From Thermoleophilaceae bacterium (GTDB taxonomy: Bacteria > Actinomycetota > Thermoleophilia > Solirubrobacterales > Thermoleophilaceae): DNA of 64,000 bases. Below are positions 1 through 9,421 of the stretch, piece by piece. Position 1 is the first letter of the stretch. Each line of letters begins with the position of its first letter. The position numbers and the translations under genes were made by a program. The notes below the pieces were generated by a model that searched no databases, was not told where the DNA came from, and saw only the letters and a program-made list of their open reading frames with translations. The stretch spans positions 290,144 to 354,143 of the forward strand of contig JBBDYQ010000015.1 of assembly GCA_040901445.1 (NCBI GenBank), read 5' to 3'.

Positions 1-732
1 GTCGCGGTTGCGGCGGGCGGTAGCGCTCAGTACGCGATCTCCGGCGACAATCGCGGCTTGCAACGCGCCCTCCCTTTCTCCGAGTGCGCTGAAGACTTCT
101 CCAGAGCTCGCGACCAGGCGCTTCAGGTCCGCGCTCTGGCGGTCCAGCGTGCGCACAACGTCTTCGAGGTTGTCCGTAACCGGCGCAAAGTTTCCCAACG
201 AGTTGTTCAGCGCCTCCGCGCGACCGCTAAACGCCGCCGAAAGCCCCGCGAAGAGCCGTCTCAGGTTTCGCCGCGCGTCCGGCGAAAAGGTCTCGAGCAC
301 CTCATCGAGTGCTTGGGCCCGTCGCACCTGCGCCCGCGGAAACTCTCCGCCCTCCGGGATCACCTCGGCGCCGCGCGGCCCAGGGGCGATCTCGATGTAC
401 CCCTCGCCGAGCAGGCTCTTCGTCCTCGGGATCGCGGTGGCCCCAGCGCGCAGGGGCGCGTACCGCTCCTCCAGCTCGATGGTGACTCTCGGTTCGTTGT
501 CGACCGCCTTCACCTCGACGACGTCGCCGACGTGGACACCGGAGATGAGGACGTCCGCGCCTGGCGACAGATGTGATGCGTCCGGCAGCGGGACCTCGAT
601 ACGATACCCGTGCGGTGCCAAGGGGAGCGGCCCGCCGAACGCCCGCCACCCGATTAGAGTGAGCAACAGGAAGACGAACCCGACGGTCGCGACGGGGAGC
701 AGGCGACGGAAGGTGGGTGCTCTCGTCTCCAT
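1..732 (-). CDS. Mce family protein, sixth of the operon, cut by window edge
   Basis: Substrate-binding subunit of an Mce lipid importer. The frame is open from an ATG at 732 to the left edge, 244 codons without a stop. It has a short basic N-terminus, one membrane helix at about residues 10-26, then an MlaD/Mce domain at about 38-120 (motifs GADVLISGVHVGDVVEV and GEGYIEIAPGP). A long helical region follows and runs off the window. The start lies one base after the stop of the upstream gene, so it is translationally coupled. It is the last visible gene of a yrbE-yrbE-mce x6 array, so by analogy with actinobacterial mce operons it is MceF-like. The C-terminus is not visible. Confidence 0.85.
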   Translation of the reverse strand, partial: METRAPTFRRLLPVATVGFVFLLLTLIGWRAFGGPLPLAPHGYRIEVPLPDASHLSPGADVLISGVHVGDVVEVKAVDNEPRVTIELEERYAPLRAGATAIPRTKSLLGEGYIEIAPGPRGAEVIPEGGEFPRAQVRRAQALDEVLETFSPDARRNLRRLFAGLSAAFSGRAEALNNSLGNFAPVTDNLEDVVRTLDRQSADLKRLVASSGEVFSALGEREGALQAAIVAGDRVLSATARRNRD

Positions 733-733
733 C

Positions 734-2020
734 TCAGCCCTCAGGGCAGGTTGCGGGAAGTCCGACGTTGACGTTCAGGAGCATGGCGATCTCGCCGAAG
801 GCACCTTCGCTTGACCTGCAGGAGGCCGCAAGCATCACCCTGGCCACTCCGCCGTGCGCGTCGCCCGAGAGGGCCCCAGCGTCAAGCCAGTTGTGTGCCC
901 ACCACGCGAGCCAGAAGAGGAACCCCTCGTCGTCACCGGGCGGGTTGTAGGCCAGTTCGTTGAAGGCGTAGTTCAAAGCCTGAAGGGCGCTCGTCATGTT
1001 CGGCGCGAGGGCCGCAAGCCTGGAGGTCGCGGTACCGAGGTCGCGCACGAGCGGCTGCGCCTCGACCACGAGCGGCCGTACCTGGCGTAACAGAGTTGAC
1101 CTTGTCGCATCCGCGAACGGGCGCAGCGCCGCAAAGGTGGCCGGCAGCTGCCGCACCGGCGGCAGGAGGGCGTCCAAGGTGGGGCGCAGCTCATCGGCGA
1201 GGGTGGCCGCGTGGCCGAGGGTCGCCCGGGTGCTCTCCAGGGTGCCCGGCAGCCTGGCGAGGGCCCGACGCAGCGGCGCCTCCTGCTCTGCGAGCGCTTG
1301 CAACGTCTGGTTGCCCGCCACGACGAGGCCGGCGAGCTCCTCGTCGCGCGAGGCGGCGCGGGTGACGACTGCCAGGTTGTGCACTAGCCGCGCGAGCGGC
1401 CTGCGCCGCTGCGCGAGCGCCTCGGTGATCTGGCGTACCTGTGCGGTCGTGGGGCCGAGCGCGCGCAGCATGCGGCGGATGTTCTCCCCCTGGTCTCGGG
1501 TTCCCCTGTCGAGCGCAGCGATCAGCGAGGTCAGGTAGGTACGCGTGTCCGCGTCAAGCGAGGCGAGGAATTCGCTCAGGGGTACCGGCGTGCTCGTCCG
1601 GGCCGTCCTGATGGTGGCGCGCTCTCGCAGAGCCGGCGCGGGCGGCCCGCCCGGGTCGAGCTCGATCCGCATGTCCTTGAGCGGTGTGATCGGCTCGAGC
1701 GATGCGGTCGCGTTGGCGTATACGCGCGGTAGCTGGTCGTGCTCGATCTCCAGTGTCACGAGCGCGTTGGCGTCCGTGGTGTGCTCAGTCCGGACGACCG
1801 AGCCGACCGCCACACCGGCGACGGTTACTGGCTGACCGATTCCCGGCGCAACGCCGTCTGCCTCGGTCAGCTCGATCCGGACCTCGTACACGGACCGCCA
1901 CGGGTCAGGGCCCCCTTGACCCTGGTTTGACAGCACATAGACCGCGCACGCGACGCCGATGAGCGCGAGCGCCGCGAGAACGACATAATAACGCAGCACG
2001 AGCCTGGACCGATCGCGCAC
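734..2020 (-). CDS. Mce family protein, fifth of the operon
   Basis: 428 residues. GTG start at 2020 shares one base with the TAG stop of the upstream gene (TAGTG). An N-terminal membrane helix (about 10-28) is followed by an MlaD/Mce domain with the GQPVTVAGVAVGSVV motif, then a long alpha-helical Mce barrel region rich in Leu/Arg. In mycobacterial operons the fifth protein (MceE) is usually a lipoprotein; no lipobox Cys is visible near this N-terminus, so the anchor is the transmembrane helix. Role by family: one of six proteins forming a lipid-conducting hexamer or tunnel across the envelope. Family assignment is firm; substrate is unknown. Confidence 0.85.
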   Translation of the reverse strand: MRDRSRLVLRYYVVLAALALIGVACAVYVLSNQGQGGPDPWRSVYEVRIELTEADGVAPGIGQPVTVAGVAVGSVVRTEHTTDANALVTLEIEHDQLPRVYANATASLEPITPLKDMRIELDPGGPPAPALRERATIRTARTSTPVPLSEFLASLDADTRTYLTSLIAALDRGTRDQGENIRRMLRALGPTTAQVRQITEALAQRRRPLARLVHNLAVVTRAASRDEELAGLVVAGNQTLQALAEQEAPLRRALARLPGTLESTRATLGHAATLADELRPTLDALLPPVRQLPATFAALRPFADATRSTLLRQVRPLVVEAQPLVRDLGTATSRLAALAPNMTSALQALNYAFNELAYNPPGDDEGFLFWLAWWAHNWLDAGALSGDAHGGVARVMLAASCRSSEGAFGEIAMLLNVNVGLPATCPEG

Positions 2021-3606
2021 TAGCCGCGTCCACCTCGCCTCTGGTGCTCTCGTGTGAGCTCCCGCAGGCCGCGCAGCACCTCTGTGCTGTCCTGCTCGAG
2101 CAGCGCGGCTCGCAGACTTCGCTCCGTCGCGGTCGGTGGCTGCGCGACCATCGAGCTCGGTCGTGGCGGCGGCCCGCTCTTGCGAGACGGGATGTTGAGG
2201 TTCGGGACCTCCTGATCGATGCAGCGTGCGTCGGGTCGATACTGCGGGTCGACCCCGAAGCCAAGCCATGTGGGGCTGACCCCCTCGATCGCGCCCCTCG
2301 TCATGACCTCGCCCACGCCCGGGAGGTTGTAGGTCACGGTCCGTTCGTCCTGGCTGACACCGAGTCGGAGGGTCGTACCGTTGCCGTCGAAGCCCTGCGC
2401 GATGCCGGCCAGACCGGCGCCCATGTGCAGGAACTCCTGCCACACCGGTTGTCCCGATGTGCGAGGGCCGTCCTCGATCGTCTGGTTGAACGTCGGGATC
2501 ACGTTCTGGCTCACGCACTTGCTCACAGGCGTGACCAGCGGGAGGAGCGATCCGAGGCGTCGATTGAGCGTGGGCAGGTTGGCGCTGACCGGCTCGAGCG
2601 CGGTAAGCAAGCTGGGCAGCTCACGATCGCGCATCAGCAGCTCCAACTGGGTCAGCGCTCCGTTGGCCTTTCGCAGCGTGACTGGCGCCGCGCGCAGCGT
2701 TGGGCGCAGCGCCTGCGTGAATCTCGTTAGCGCCGGGAGCGCTGCGTCGACGGACCTCAGGCTGGCCGGCGCGACACGAAGCACACCGTCGAGCTCACGG
2801 ATGCTCGCGGCTAGCGCTCGGTCGTGGCCGGCGAGCGCGCCGAAGACGCGGTTGTAGTTCGTGACGAAGTCGGCGAGGGCCGCGGGATCCTGTGCCAGCT
2901 GCGCTGCGAAGTTGCCCGACGACCCGATTGCACGGCGTAGGTCGCCCGGTCGCGTCCCGCGCGAGGCTCTGGCAACCTGGCTGATGCTCAGAACTGCTCC
3001 GTCGAGCTCACGGACCGCGCGTCGAAGGCCCTCATGCCCCGCCCGGCTTGAGCCCTGGCTCCCATCGCGACCAGTGCCGAGCCCCCTCGCGAGCTCGGCG
3101 AATGTGCTCTTCAGGGCGTTGCGGGTCGGCCGGGTGAGCACGTCCAGCACCTGGTTGAGCTGCACCGCCACCGTGGTGCGCTCCAAGGGGATCGTTGCGC
3201 CAGAGCGCAGCTCGGGTGCACTCGGCGTTCCCGGGTTGACCTTGACGTAGTCGTTGCCCTCGAGCGCCAGCCGCGGCAGGATCGCGAGCGTGGCGTCCGT
3301 ACGGATCGGCACGCCGCGGTCATCGATCCGCATCACCGCGATCGAGGTGTGGTCCGGGCCCTGCTCGATCCTCTCGACCTCGCCGATGCGAAGCCCGGCG
3401 ATACGCACGTCGCTGCCTGATCTGAGCTGGTTGGCACTCGAGAAGACCCCCCGCACCTCGAACTTCTCGCCGAAGGGGAGTCCGGCGAAGACGGCGTACG
3501 TCAGGCCGACGATGGCCAGCGCGAGAACCACCGCCGCACGCAAGTGCTGACGCCTCCGATCATGGGTCTGGACACGTCGGCGGGGCCTGTTGAGCGAACT
3601 CGTCAT
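2020..3606 (-). CDS. Mce family protein, fourth of the operon
   Basis: 528 residues from an ATG that overlaps the preceding stop (ATGA). Membrane helix at about 24-44 (VVLALAIVGLTYAVFAGLPF), Mce domain at about 50-135 with SGSDVRIAGLRIGEVERI and EGNDYVKVNPGTP, then a helical region. The C-terminal part (from about 370) has KCVSQNVIPTFNQT and a glycan- or lipid-facing globular segment, ending in a basic, Pro-rich tail. Longest Mce protein here. It acts with YrbE permeases and an unseen MceG-type ATPase in lipid import. Confidence 0.86.
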   Translation of the reverse strand: MTSSLNRPRRRVQTHDRRRQHLRAAVVLALAIVGLTYAVFAGLPFGEKFEVRGVFSSANQLRSGSDVRIAGLRIGEVERIEQGPDHTSIAVMRIDDRGVPIRTDATLAILPRLALEGNDYVKVNPGTPSAPELRSGATIPLERTTVAVQLNQVLDVLTRPTRNALKSTFAELARGLGTGRDGSQGSSRAGHEGLRRAVRELDGAVLSISQVARASRGTRPGDLRRAIGSSGNFAAQLAQDPAALADFVTNYNRVFGALAGHDRALAASIRELDGVLRVAPASLRSVDAALPALTRFTQALRPTLRAAPVTLRKANGALTQLELLMRDRELPSLLTALEPVSANLPTLNRRLGSLLPLVTPVSKCVSQNVIPTFNQTIEDGPRTSGQPVWQEFLHMGAGLAGIAQGFDGNGTTLRLGVSQDERTVTYNLPGVGEVMTRGAIEGVSPTWLGFGVDPQYRPDARCIDQEVPNLNIPSRKSGPPPRPSSMVAQPPTATERSLRAALLEQDSTEVLRGLRELTREHQRRGGRG

Positions 3607-5051
3607 GGCGTCCAGCCCTCGGGAGGCTCGAGCAGGCCAGCCCGCCGCGCGCGTTCCCGGGCACCGGGTGGTGGGTCAGTGTCCGGGTGCCGGGTGCTCT
3701 GATAGCCCGGCGGGTTGCTGAGCACCTGGGTCACGCCATCGTGGGGCTCGTTGCCAGACTCGCATTCATTGGCGTTCTCGTGCGGGAGGTAGTTGATCCC
3801 GATGTTGGGGGAAGGCTTACTGTTCTGGAACGCCTCGTTCTCGGCACCGCTAGTGGTGGTTGCGAGGTTTACGAAGGTCGGTCCCTCGCCCATCCCGATG
3901 GTGCCGCTTGATTCGGCGAAGTACTGAGCCCATATCGCGATGACGTTGCAGGCCCGTTGAGCGGGTGTCAGCACCTGCAGCGTCGTGCCGGCGGCACGGA
4001 CCGTGTCGGTGAGCTTCCGGAGCGCGCCGTCGGTCGAGCGCAGGCGGGTGACATCCTCGAGTGTCGCCAGCGTGGTTCGGAGTCGCCGAGCGAGCGGGGG
4101 CAGCTGGCGCAGCGGCAAGACGCCCGCGTCCAGGCTGGCGTTGAGCCGAGTCAGCGCGTGCGGCAGAAGCGTCGCCGCCGGTCTGAGGTCGTCGGCCAGC
4201 TGGGCAAGCCCGTCGAGCGACGGCTGGAGCCGGGTGAGCGCCGAGGTAACGGCGCTCTCCGTCGGTGGCAGCGCCTCGATCGTCGCGGCAAGCGCGGATC
4301 GCTCACTGACGAGGGCACCGAAAGTCTCAGAACCGCCAGCGACGAGCCCTCCCAGCTCGCGGCTGACCGGGGCCAGGGCCCCCGAGAAGGATTGGTACCC
4401 GCGGATGAACCCGCGCAGCCGCGTGTCGGGCGCGGCAAGCACGTGTGACACGCGTGTCAGTGGCGGCAGCAGGTCCGCGAGCGACGCGAGGGCCGTGTTG
4501 AGGGCGGGACCCCGCCCGGCAAAGCCCGCGCCCAGCTCCCCCAGCGTGCTCTGGATGTGGCGGGCGGTGGAGCGCTCGAAGACATCGAACAGGTCGGTCA
4601 AGTCGACGGGGCTGGTCGCGGGGCGCAGCGGCAGGGTTCCGCTCTCCGGGACCTTGCGGGAACTGCGACCTGGGGTGAGATCGACGTAGCTCGCGCCGAG
4701 GACAGAGGCCTGGCGAACCCGCACCTTGGTATTGGTCGGCAGGGGACCGGCCGACGGATCGAGCGACAGCTTGACGCGGGCGAACGCCCGCCTGCCCTGG
4801 CGCGGGGGTAGCGCGGTGACGCTCGAGACCCTCCCGACGCGGACCCCCCTGATCCGCACCGCGTCGGTCTCGGTCAGCCTGGTGGCGTTCGGCAGCTCGA
4901 CATAGACGTCGTAGCTCGATTCCCACGGCAGCCCGCGGCTGGCCGTGTAGGAGACGTAGAAGACGACGGCAAGCACCGCTGCCGCGGCGAGACCGGCCCA
5001 CCGGTGGAGTCCCTCGCGCCTGCGCCACCGCTGTCCGCGTCCCGAGATCAC
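3603..5051 (-). CDS. Mce family protein, third of the operon
   Basis: 482 residues. The start is the GTG at 5051, which forms a GTGA overlap with the preceding stop; an ATG further upstream would run far into the neighbour and gives no family sequence. Helix at about 18-36, Mce domain with TETDAVRIRGVRVGRVSSV and ASVLGASYVDLTPG, then repeated Leu-rich helical stretches. The C-terminal region has ACNVIAIWAQYFAESSG and a PNIGINYLPHENANECE segment. Part of the coupled mce array. Confidence 0.86.
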   Translation of the reverse strand: MISGRGQRWRRREGLHRWAGLAAAAVLAVVFYVSYTASRGLPWESSYDVYVELPNATRLTETDAVRIRGVRVGRVSSVTALPPRQGRRAFARVKLSLDPSAGPLPTNTKVRVRQASVLGASYVDLTPGRSSRKVPESGTLPLRPATSPVDLTDLFDVFERSTARHIQSTLGELGAGFAGRGPALNTALASLADLLPPLTRVSHVLAAPDTRLRGFIRGYQSFSGALAPVSRELGGLVAGGSETFGALVSERSALAATIEALPPTESAVTSALTRLQPSLDGLAQLADDLRPAATLLPHALTRLNASLDAGVLPLRQLPPLARRLRTTLATLEDVTRLRSTDGALRKLTDTVRAAGTTLQVLTPAQRACNVIAIWAQYFAESSGTIGMGEGPTFVNLATTTSGAENEAFQNSKPSPNIGINYLPHENANECESGNEPHDGVTQVLSNPPGYQSTRHPDTDPPPGARERARRAGLLEPPEGWTP

Positions 5052-6382
5052 TTCAACAGGTAATCCAGGAACGTTCGGAGTTGCTTCTCCGACATGGTGC
5101 GGTCGCCTGGCCCGGAACCGGATCCGCGGCCAGGAGCGTGAGTAGCCGGAGTTTGGCCCATGCCGGGCGCGTAGTAGGCGTGGCTGCACCCTGCAGTGGG
5201 TTCGGGACCAGGGGACTGGTTCTCGACTATGCAGCGGGGGAAGACGGAGCCGGCGACGGCGACGAAGTGCGAGGTACGGTCATATCCCGCAGCCAAGTTC
5301 GCCAGGGTGTAGGTGAGGTCACCCAGACCTTCGAACCCACCCTGGTCACGGACGCTGAGGAGCAGCCTGTCGAGCTGCCTCGCGACCGGCTGAGCGCGTA
5401 CGGCCAGCTTCCTAAGGTGTGAGAAGGCGGGTCGAGCCGGAGGAATCGCGCTGCGGCCGGTGGCCGCCGCGCTGCCGAGCGCACGCAGCGCGGGCACCGC
5501 GGGCTCCGCGAATGTGGGGAATGCGCGGTTGAAGTTGGTGAGCCCGGGAGCGGCGGCCCGGAGGCGCCGGAGGAGGGGCACCCCGGTCTGGCTAACGCGC
5601 TTGATGGGAGCGAGCGAGCGGTCGAGCGCGTCGAGCATCGCCGGCAGCCGCCGGATCGCCTGCCCAAGCGCCCCGCGGCGCGAAGCGGTGGTGCGAACGA
5701 CGGTGGCGGAACGGCCAACGAAGGCGCGGAGCTCGTCGTCGCGCGCGGCGAGTTCGTCGAGCACGCGATCCGTCTGACCAACGGCGTCGGCGAGTAGTTC
5801 GCGTTGGCTGGCCAGGATCGAGAGCGCCCGGCGAGCTTGCGTCAGCGCAGGGTTGGATCGCCGCAGGATCGCGTTGAGGTCTTCGCCGCGCCCGGCGGTT
5901 CCGAGGCCGAGCTCGTTGAACAGGATCCTGAGCCGCTGAGAAGCAGGGGCCGAGAAGGTGTTGAGCAGGTCCTGAAGCGAGGCTGGCACTGCGGTCGACC
6001 TCAGCGTCACGGTCGGCACGCCCGACGCGCCGCGGGACAAGGCGGGTTGCCGCGCGGACCCCGGATCGCACTCGACGAAGTTCTCGCTGATCAGTCCCTG
6101 CGGCAGGATCCGACAGCTCGCGTCGGCGTGGAAGGGCGCGAACCGGCGCTCGATCCTCAGCTCCATCCGCGCCTTGTAGCCACCCCCGCCACGCGCCTCG
6201 AGCTCGAGCGCCTCGACTTTCCCGGCCTCCGCGCCGGCGATCTTCACCGACTGGCCGGGCACCATGCCCTTCGCGGTGTCGAAGACCGCATGTACTCGGA
6301 ACGTGGAGCTTTCTCCCTGACGCGTCGCTACGACCGCGCCGCCGGCCGCTAGCAAGGCGATGAGCATCGCGACGCGTCTCAC
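5048..6382 (-). CDS. Mce family protein, second of the operon
   Basis: 444 residues. The GTG at 6382 overlaps the upstream TGA (GTGA). The N-terminus is almost directly a membrane helix (residues 4-20, VAMLIALLAAGGAVVATR). Mce domain: GMVPGQSVKIAGAEAGKVEAL and QGLISENFVECDPG. The C-terminal part has SVFPRCIVENQSPGPEP and ends in a low-complexity Gly/Ser/Pro stretch before a short helix. The compact N-terminus contrasts with the basic leaders of its neighbours. Same transporter complex. Confidence 0.86.
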   Translation of the reverse strand: MRRVAMLIALLAAGGAVVATRQGESSTFRVHAVFDTAKGMVPGQSVKIAGAEAGKVEALELEARGGGGYKARMELRIERRFAPFHADASCRILPQGLISENFVECDPGSARQPALSRGASGVPTVTLRSTAVPASLQDLLNTFSAPASQRLRILFNELGLGTAGRGEDLNAILRRSNPALTQARRALSILASQRELLADAVGQTDRVLDELAARDDELRAFVGRSATVVRTTASRRGALGQAIRRLPAMLDALDRSLAPIKRVSQTGVPLLRRLRAAAPGLTNFNRAFPTFAEPAVPALRALGSAAATGRSAIPPARPAFSHLRKLAVRAQPVARQLDRLLLSVRDQGGFEGLGDLTYTLANLAAGYDRTSHFVAVAGSVFPRCIVENQSPGPEPTAGCSHAYYAPGMGQTPATHAPGRGSGSGPGDRTMSEKQLRTFLDYLLK

Positions 6383-7812
6383 GGTTGGTTCACGCTCGCG
6401 GGGATGCTGTGCGCCGGGTTGCACAGCAACGGATCGGGGATCCACGGGCTCGAGCCGTCGGGCGCGGGCGGCGCGTTGGCGCCGGGACAGCGCGCGTCCA
6501 GTCCCCTTTGCAGCTTGAAGAGCCCCGGAACCGACGCGAGCTCGTCCAGGGGGCCCGTGCGACCCAGGCCGGCGAAGAGCGTCTCCGGGGGCTCGGAGAA
6601 CGCGATGTGGATGTAGTGGCCGGACTTGTTGTAGGTGCCACTTGCGACCGTAACGAGGCCGTTCAGAATTCCGAGGAGAAAGTCCGGCCCATAGATGCGC
6701 AGGCCGCGAAGGACATGCCTCGAGTCTTGAAGCGCCGCACCGGTCGACTTCAGGGCTTCGATGGCGGGGCGCTGGAGGCGCGGGTATCCCAGGAGTGACT
6801 CACGCAGGCCTGGGAGCTGCTCGCGTAGCTGACTCACGACCGGGACGGCACGGGGCAACATCGTGTTCAGGCGCTGGAGCAAGGTGCCAAGCGGCCTGCC
6901 TGCCGGTGGCACCTCCCGGAGGGCCGGCCGCATCGCGGTGACTGCCGTGGTCAGGTTTGCGAGGGTCCTGCGCCCCTGGCCGAGTACGGCGGGGGCTCGC
7001 ACCAGCGCGTCGGCCAACGCCTCCCGCTCGCTCGCGATGGCTTCGAGCGTCCGCGCCGTGTTGCCGACTGCCGCCCGGAGGTCGCTTCGCCGCGAGCTGA
7101 TCGCCCTCGCAGCCTGCGCTGCCTTGATCACGAGTCGCCCAATCTGGGCTCGATCGGATGCCAGCTCTTCGGTGACACCCCTCACCTCGGCGAGCGCCGG
7201 GTCCAGCTTGGCGAGCATCCGGTTGAAGTAGCGCGACCCAGACCCCGCGTACACCTGCGCGCTGTTGGCGATCAGATCCCTGATGTCCGCCCGGGCCGAC
7301 GGATCGAGTGAGCTAAGGACCGCGTCGAGGTCGACGATCCCGCTCGTCTGCGTAACGGGCAGCACGGCCCCGTCGCGCAAGCTAGGCGCCCCCGTCGGCC
7401 CCGGTGTGAGCTCGACGAAGTTATTGGTGAGCGTCGCGGAGCCGACCGCTCGGATGTCCGCCCGGAGGCCCCGGCGGAGCGGCAGGACGGTCTCATCCGT
7501 GATGGAGAGCGTGATGCCCGCGAGGCCGTCGGGCGTCAGGTCGACGCCGGAGATGCTCCCGACCTTCCGCCCGGCGATCCGCACATCGCCACCCTCGACC
7601 AGCCGGCCGGCGTTGTAGAAGTGCGCCTGAACCGTGTAGGAGCGTTTGCTTGGCCCGAACATGATCCAGGCCACGGCGACGATGGCGAGTGCCAAAGCGA
7701 CGACCGCGACGTACCGCGGCGCCCCGTCGAGACCGGAGCCCGAGGGAGGGCCGCGGCTCGTACCCCGCGCCACGCCGGCTGGCATCCTCGCCCTGTTTTC
7801 TGTGAGGGTCAT
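6379..7812 (-). CDS. Mce family protein, first of the operon
   Basis: 477 residues. ATG at 7812 overlaps the YrbE stop (ATGA). Basic N-terminus of about 33 residues, membrane helix at about 36-55 (YVAVVALALAIVAVAWIMFG), Mce domain with EGGDVRIAGRKVGSISGV and LTNNFVELTPGPTG. Long helical region with coiled-coil character follows. The C-terminus has SGTYNKSGHYIHIAFSEPPE and Cys residues in DARCPGA and LLCNPA, possibly a disulfide. As first mce gene after the yrbE pair it is MceA-like by position. Confidence 0.86.
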   Translation of the reverse strand: MTLTENRARMPAGVARGTSRGPPSGSGLDGAPRYVAVVALALAIVAVAWIMFGPSKRSYTVQAHFYNAGRLVEGGDVRIAGRKVGSISGVDLTPDGLAGITLSITDETVLPLRRGLRADIRAVGSATLTNNFVELTPGPTGAPSLRDGAVLPVTQTSGIVDLDAVLSSLDPSARADIRDLIANSAQVYAGSGSRYFNRMLAKLDPALAEVRGVTEELASDRAQIGRLVIKAAQAARAISSRRSDLRAAVGNTARTLEAIASEREALADALVRAPAVLGQGRRTLANLTTAVTAMRPALREVPPAGRPLGTLLQRLNTMLPRAVPVVSQLREQLPGLRESLLGYPRLQRPAIEALKSTGAALQDSRHVLRGLRIYGPDFLLGILNGLVTVASGTYNKSGHYIHIAFSEPPETLFAGLGRTGPLDELASVPGLFKLQRGLDARCPGANAPPAPDGSSPWIPDPLLCNPAHSIPASVNQP

Positions 7813-8651
7813 CCGCCAACCGGCAATCCGGCGTCTTCGCCCCAGAACGCTTGACTGGTCAGGATCCCGATGAAATGGATCCCTATGAGGTTCACGATCA
7901 TCGCCCTCGCCGTGGCGTGGCCCACCTCGACTGGACCGCCCCGGACCGTATAGCCGTAATAGCAACCCACGAGCACGACAAAGGTCGCCATGGCCATGCC
8001 CTTGACTCCAGAGAAGAGGTAGTCAGTCGCGTTCTGGTACTTCCAGAAGAGCTCGAAATAGCCGCCTGCCGAGACCTGGCCGATCTGCACCACGACCACC
8101 AAGAATGACGCCACGTAGGACGCGACAACAGCGATGGCGTACACGAAGGGCAAGATCAGCCACGAGGCCAACAGCCGGGTCGAGCCTAGGTAGACGAGCG
8201 AGTCGAGCCCCATTACGTCCAACGCGTCTATCTCTTCCGTGATGCGCATGGTGCCGAGCTCGGCCACGAAGCCCGTACTGACCTTCGCCGCCATCATGTA
8301 GGCGAAGGCATACGGTGTGAGTTCGCGGAGGTTCCCGACGGCCGTCCCCACGGCGGCCAACGAGGGAGCTCCAACCAGGCGAGCGCCATACGATGACTCG
8401 ACACCGACAACGAGGCCGAAGCCGAAGGCGAGCCCGATCACGAGGAGCACCGAGCCCGTGGTGACCGCAAGTAGGTAGGACTGCCGGAGCACTTCCGTCC
8501 AGTACGGGCGCACCCGTCCGCTTAGTACGCCGCGGCCCACCTGCCACCAGAAGTAGGGCTGCGCGCCGGAAGCGGGCACCCCGGCCCCCAAACGCTCGCC
8601 GATCGCTCGCACGAACCGGGGTACGGTTCTTGTCGGACTCAGCGCGCTCAT
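7809..8651 (-). CDS. YrbE/MlaE-type ABC permease, second of pair
   Basis: 280 residues. ATG at 8651 overlaps the stop of the first permease. It carries the MlaE-family core: ELTPYAFAYMMAAKVSTGFVAELGTMRITEEIDALDVMGLD, followed by three to four membrane helices, including one containing YAIAVVASYVASFLVVVV. The GTMRITEEIDAL segment is the cytoplasmic coupling helix that contacts the ATPase in this family. It forms a heterodimer with the next permease and lies at the base of the Mce channel. No ATPase gene is present in the window, as is usual because MceG is encoded elsewhere in actinobacteria. Confidence 0.9.
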   Translation of the reverse strand: MSALSPTRTVPRFVRAIGERLGAGVPASGAQPYFWWQVGRGVLSGRVRPYWTEVLRQSYLLAVTTGSVLLVIGLAFGFGLVVGVESSYGARLVGAPSLAAVGTAVGNLRELTPYAFAYMMAAKVSTGFVAELGTMRITEEIDALDVMGLDSLVYLGSTRLLASWLILPFVYAIAVVASYVASFLVVVVQIGQVSAGGYFELFWKYQNATDYLFSGVKGMAMATFVVLVGCYYGYTVRGGPVEVGHATARAMIVNLIGIHFIGILTSQAFWGEDAGLPVGG

Positions 8652-9421
8652 CCCCGCGGCTCCGAGAGGATCGGCTGCGTGGCGAGCAGCAGTTGCGTAA
8701 ACACGAAGTCGATCGCGGCAATGGCGAGGAAGCAGATCACGATGGACTGGTTCACCGCACGACCCACTCCCTCCGGTCCGCCGGACACGTTCAGACCCTT
8801 GTAACAGCAGACGATCGCGATCATCGCGCCGTAGAGCCCGGCCTTTATGAACGAGCCCGCGAACTCGATGGTGCTCGCACTGCCGAAGAACGAGGCGAGG
8901 AACGGGCCGAAGCTTTGTTGATGCTGTGCAAGGACGAGCAGCGCACCCAGCATGCCGCTCACGAGCGCAAACACGTTGAACAGCACCGCACACGTGGCGA
9001 TGACGAACAGCCGCGGTGCCACCAAGTTCTTGACCTCATCGACCCCGAGCACGTTGAGCGCGGCCACCTCCTCCCGGACCACGCGTGCGCCAAGATCGGC
9101 GCAGATGGCGGTCCCCGCCACGCCGGCCAGTACCACTGCGCTCGTCAACGGCGCGAACAAGCGGGTCACGACCAGCTGCCACAAGGCACCCATCCGGTCA
9201 AAGGCCCCGAAGAGACCGAAGAACCCGGATACCTGGATGCCCGCCGGCCCGAAGGACAGCGCGAACGACACGAGAAGGAGCGGAAACCAACAGATCCTCA
9301 GCGTGAAGCGGAACTGCGAGACGAGCTCCGGCCCGAAGGTGAAGGGGGGGCGCAGCCCGCGGTTGAGCGTCCGCGCGAGCAACACGGTCATCCGCCCGAG
9401 CTCCATGAGCGGCCCGGGCAT
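8648..9421 (-). CDS. YrbE/MlaE-type ABC permease, first of pair
   Basis: 257 residues from ATG 9421, matching the usual YrbE length of about 250-265. The frame stays open upstream to 9619 but that stretch is basic and not family-like. Motifs: GTAICADLGARVVREEVAALNVLGVDEVKNLVAPR (coupling helix region) and a glycine-rich helix GSFIKAGLYGAMIAIVCCYKGLNVSGGPEGVGRAVNQ. Four or five membrane helices. It is the first gene of the mce operon. No Shine-Dalgarno sequence is obvious, so the exact start is less certain than the family call. Confidence 0.87.
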   Translation of the reverse strand: MPGPLMELGRMTVLLARTLNRGLRPPFTFGPELVSQFRFTLRICWFPLLLVSFALSFGPAGIQVSGFFGLFGAFDRMGALWQLVVTRLFAPLTSAVVLAGVAGTAICADLGARVVREEVAALNVLGVDEVKNLVAPRLFVIATCAVLFNVFALVSGMLGALLVLAQHQQSFGPFLASFFGSASTIEFAGSFIKAGLYGAMIAIVCCYKGLNVSGGPEGVGRAVNQSIVICFLAIAAIDFVFTQLLLATQPILSEPRG

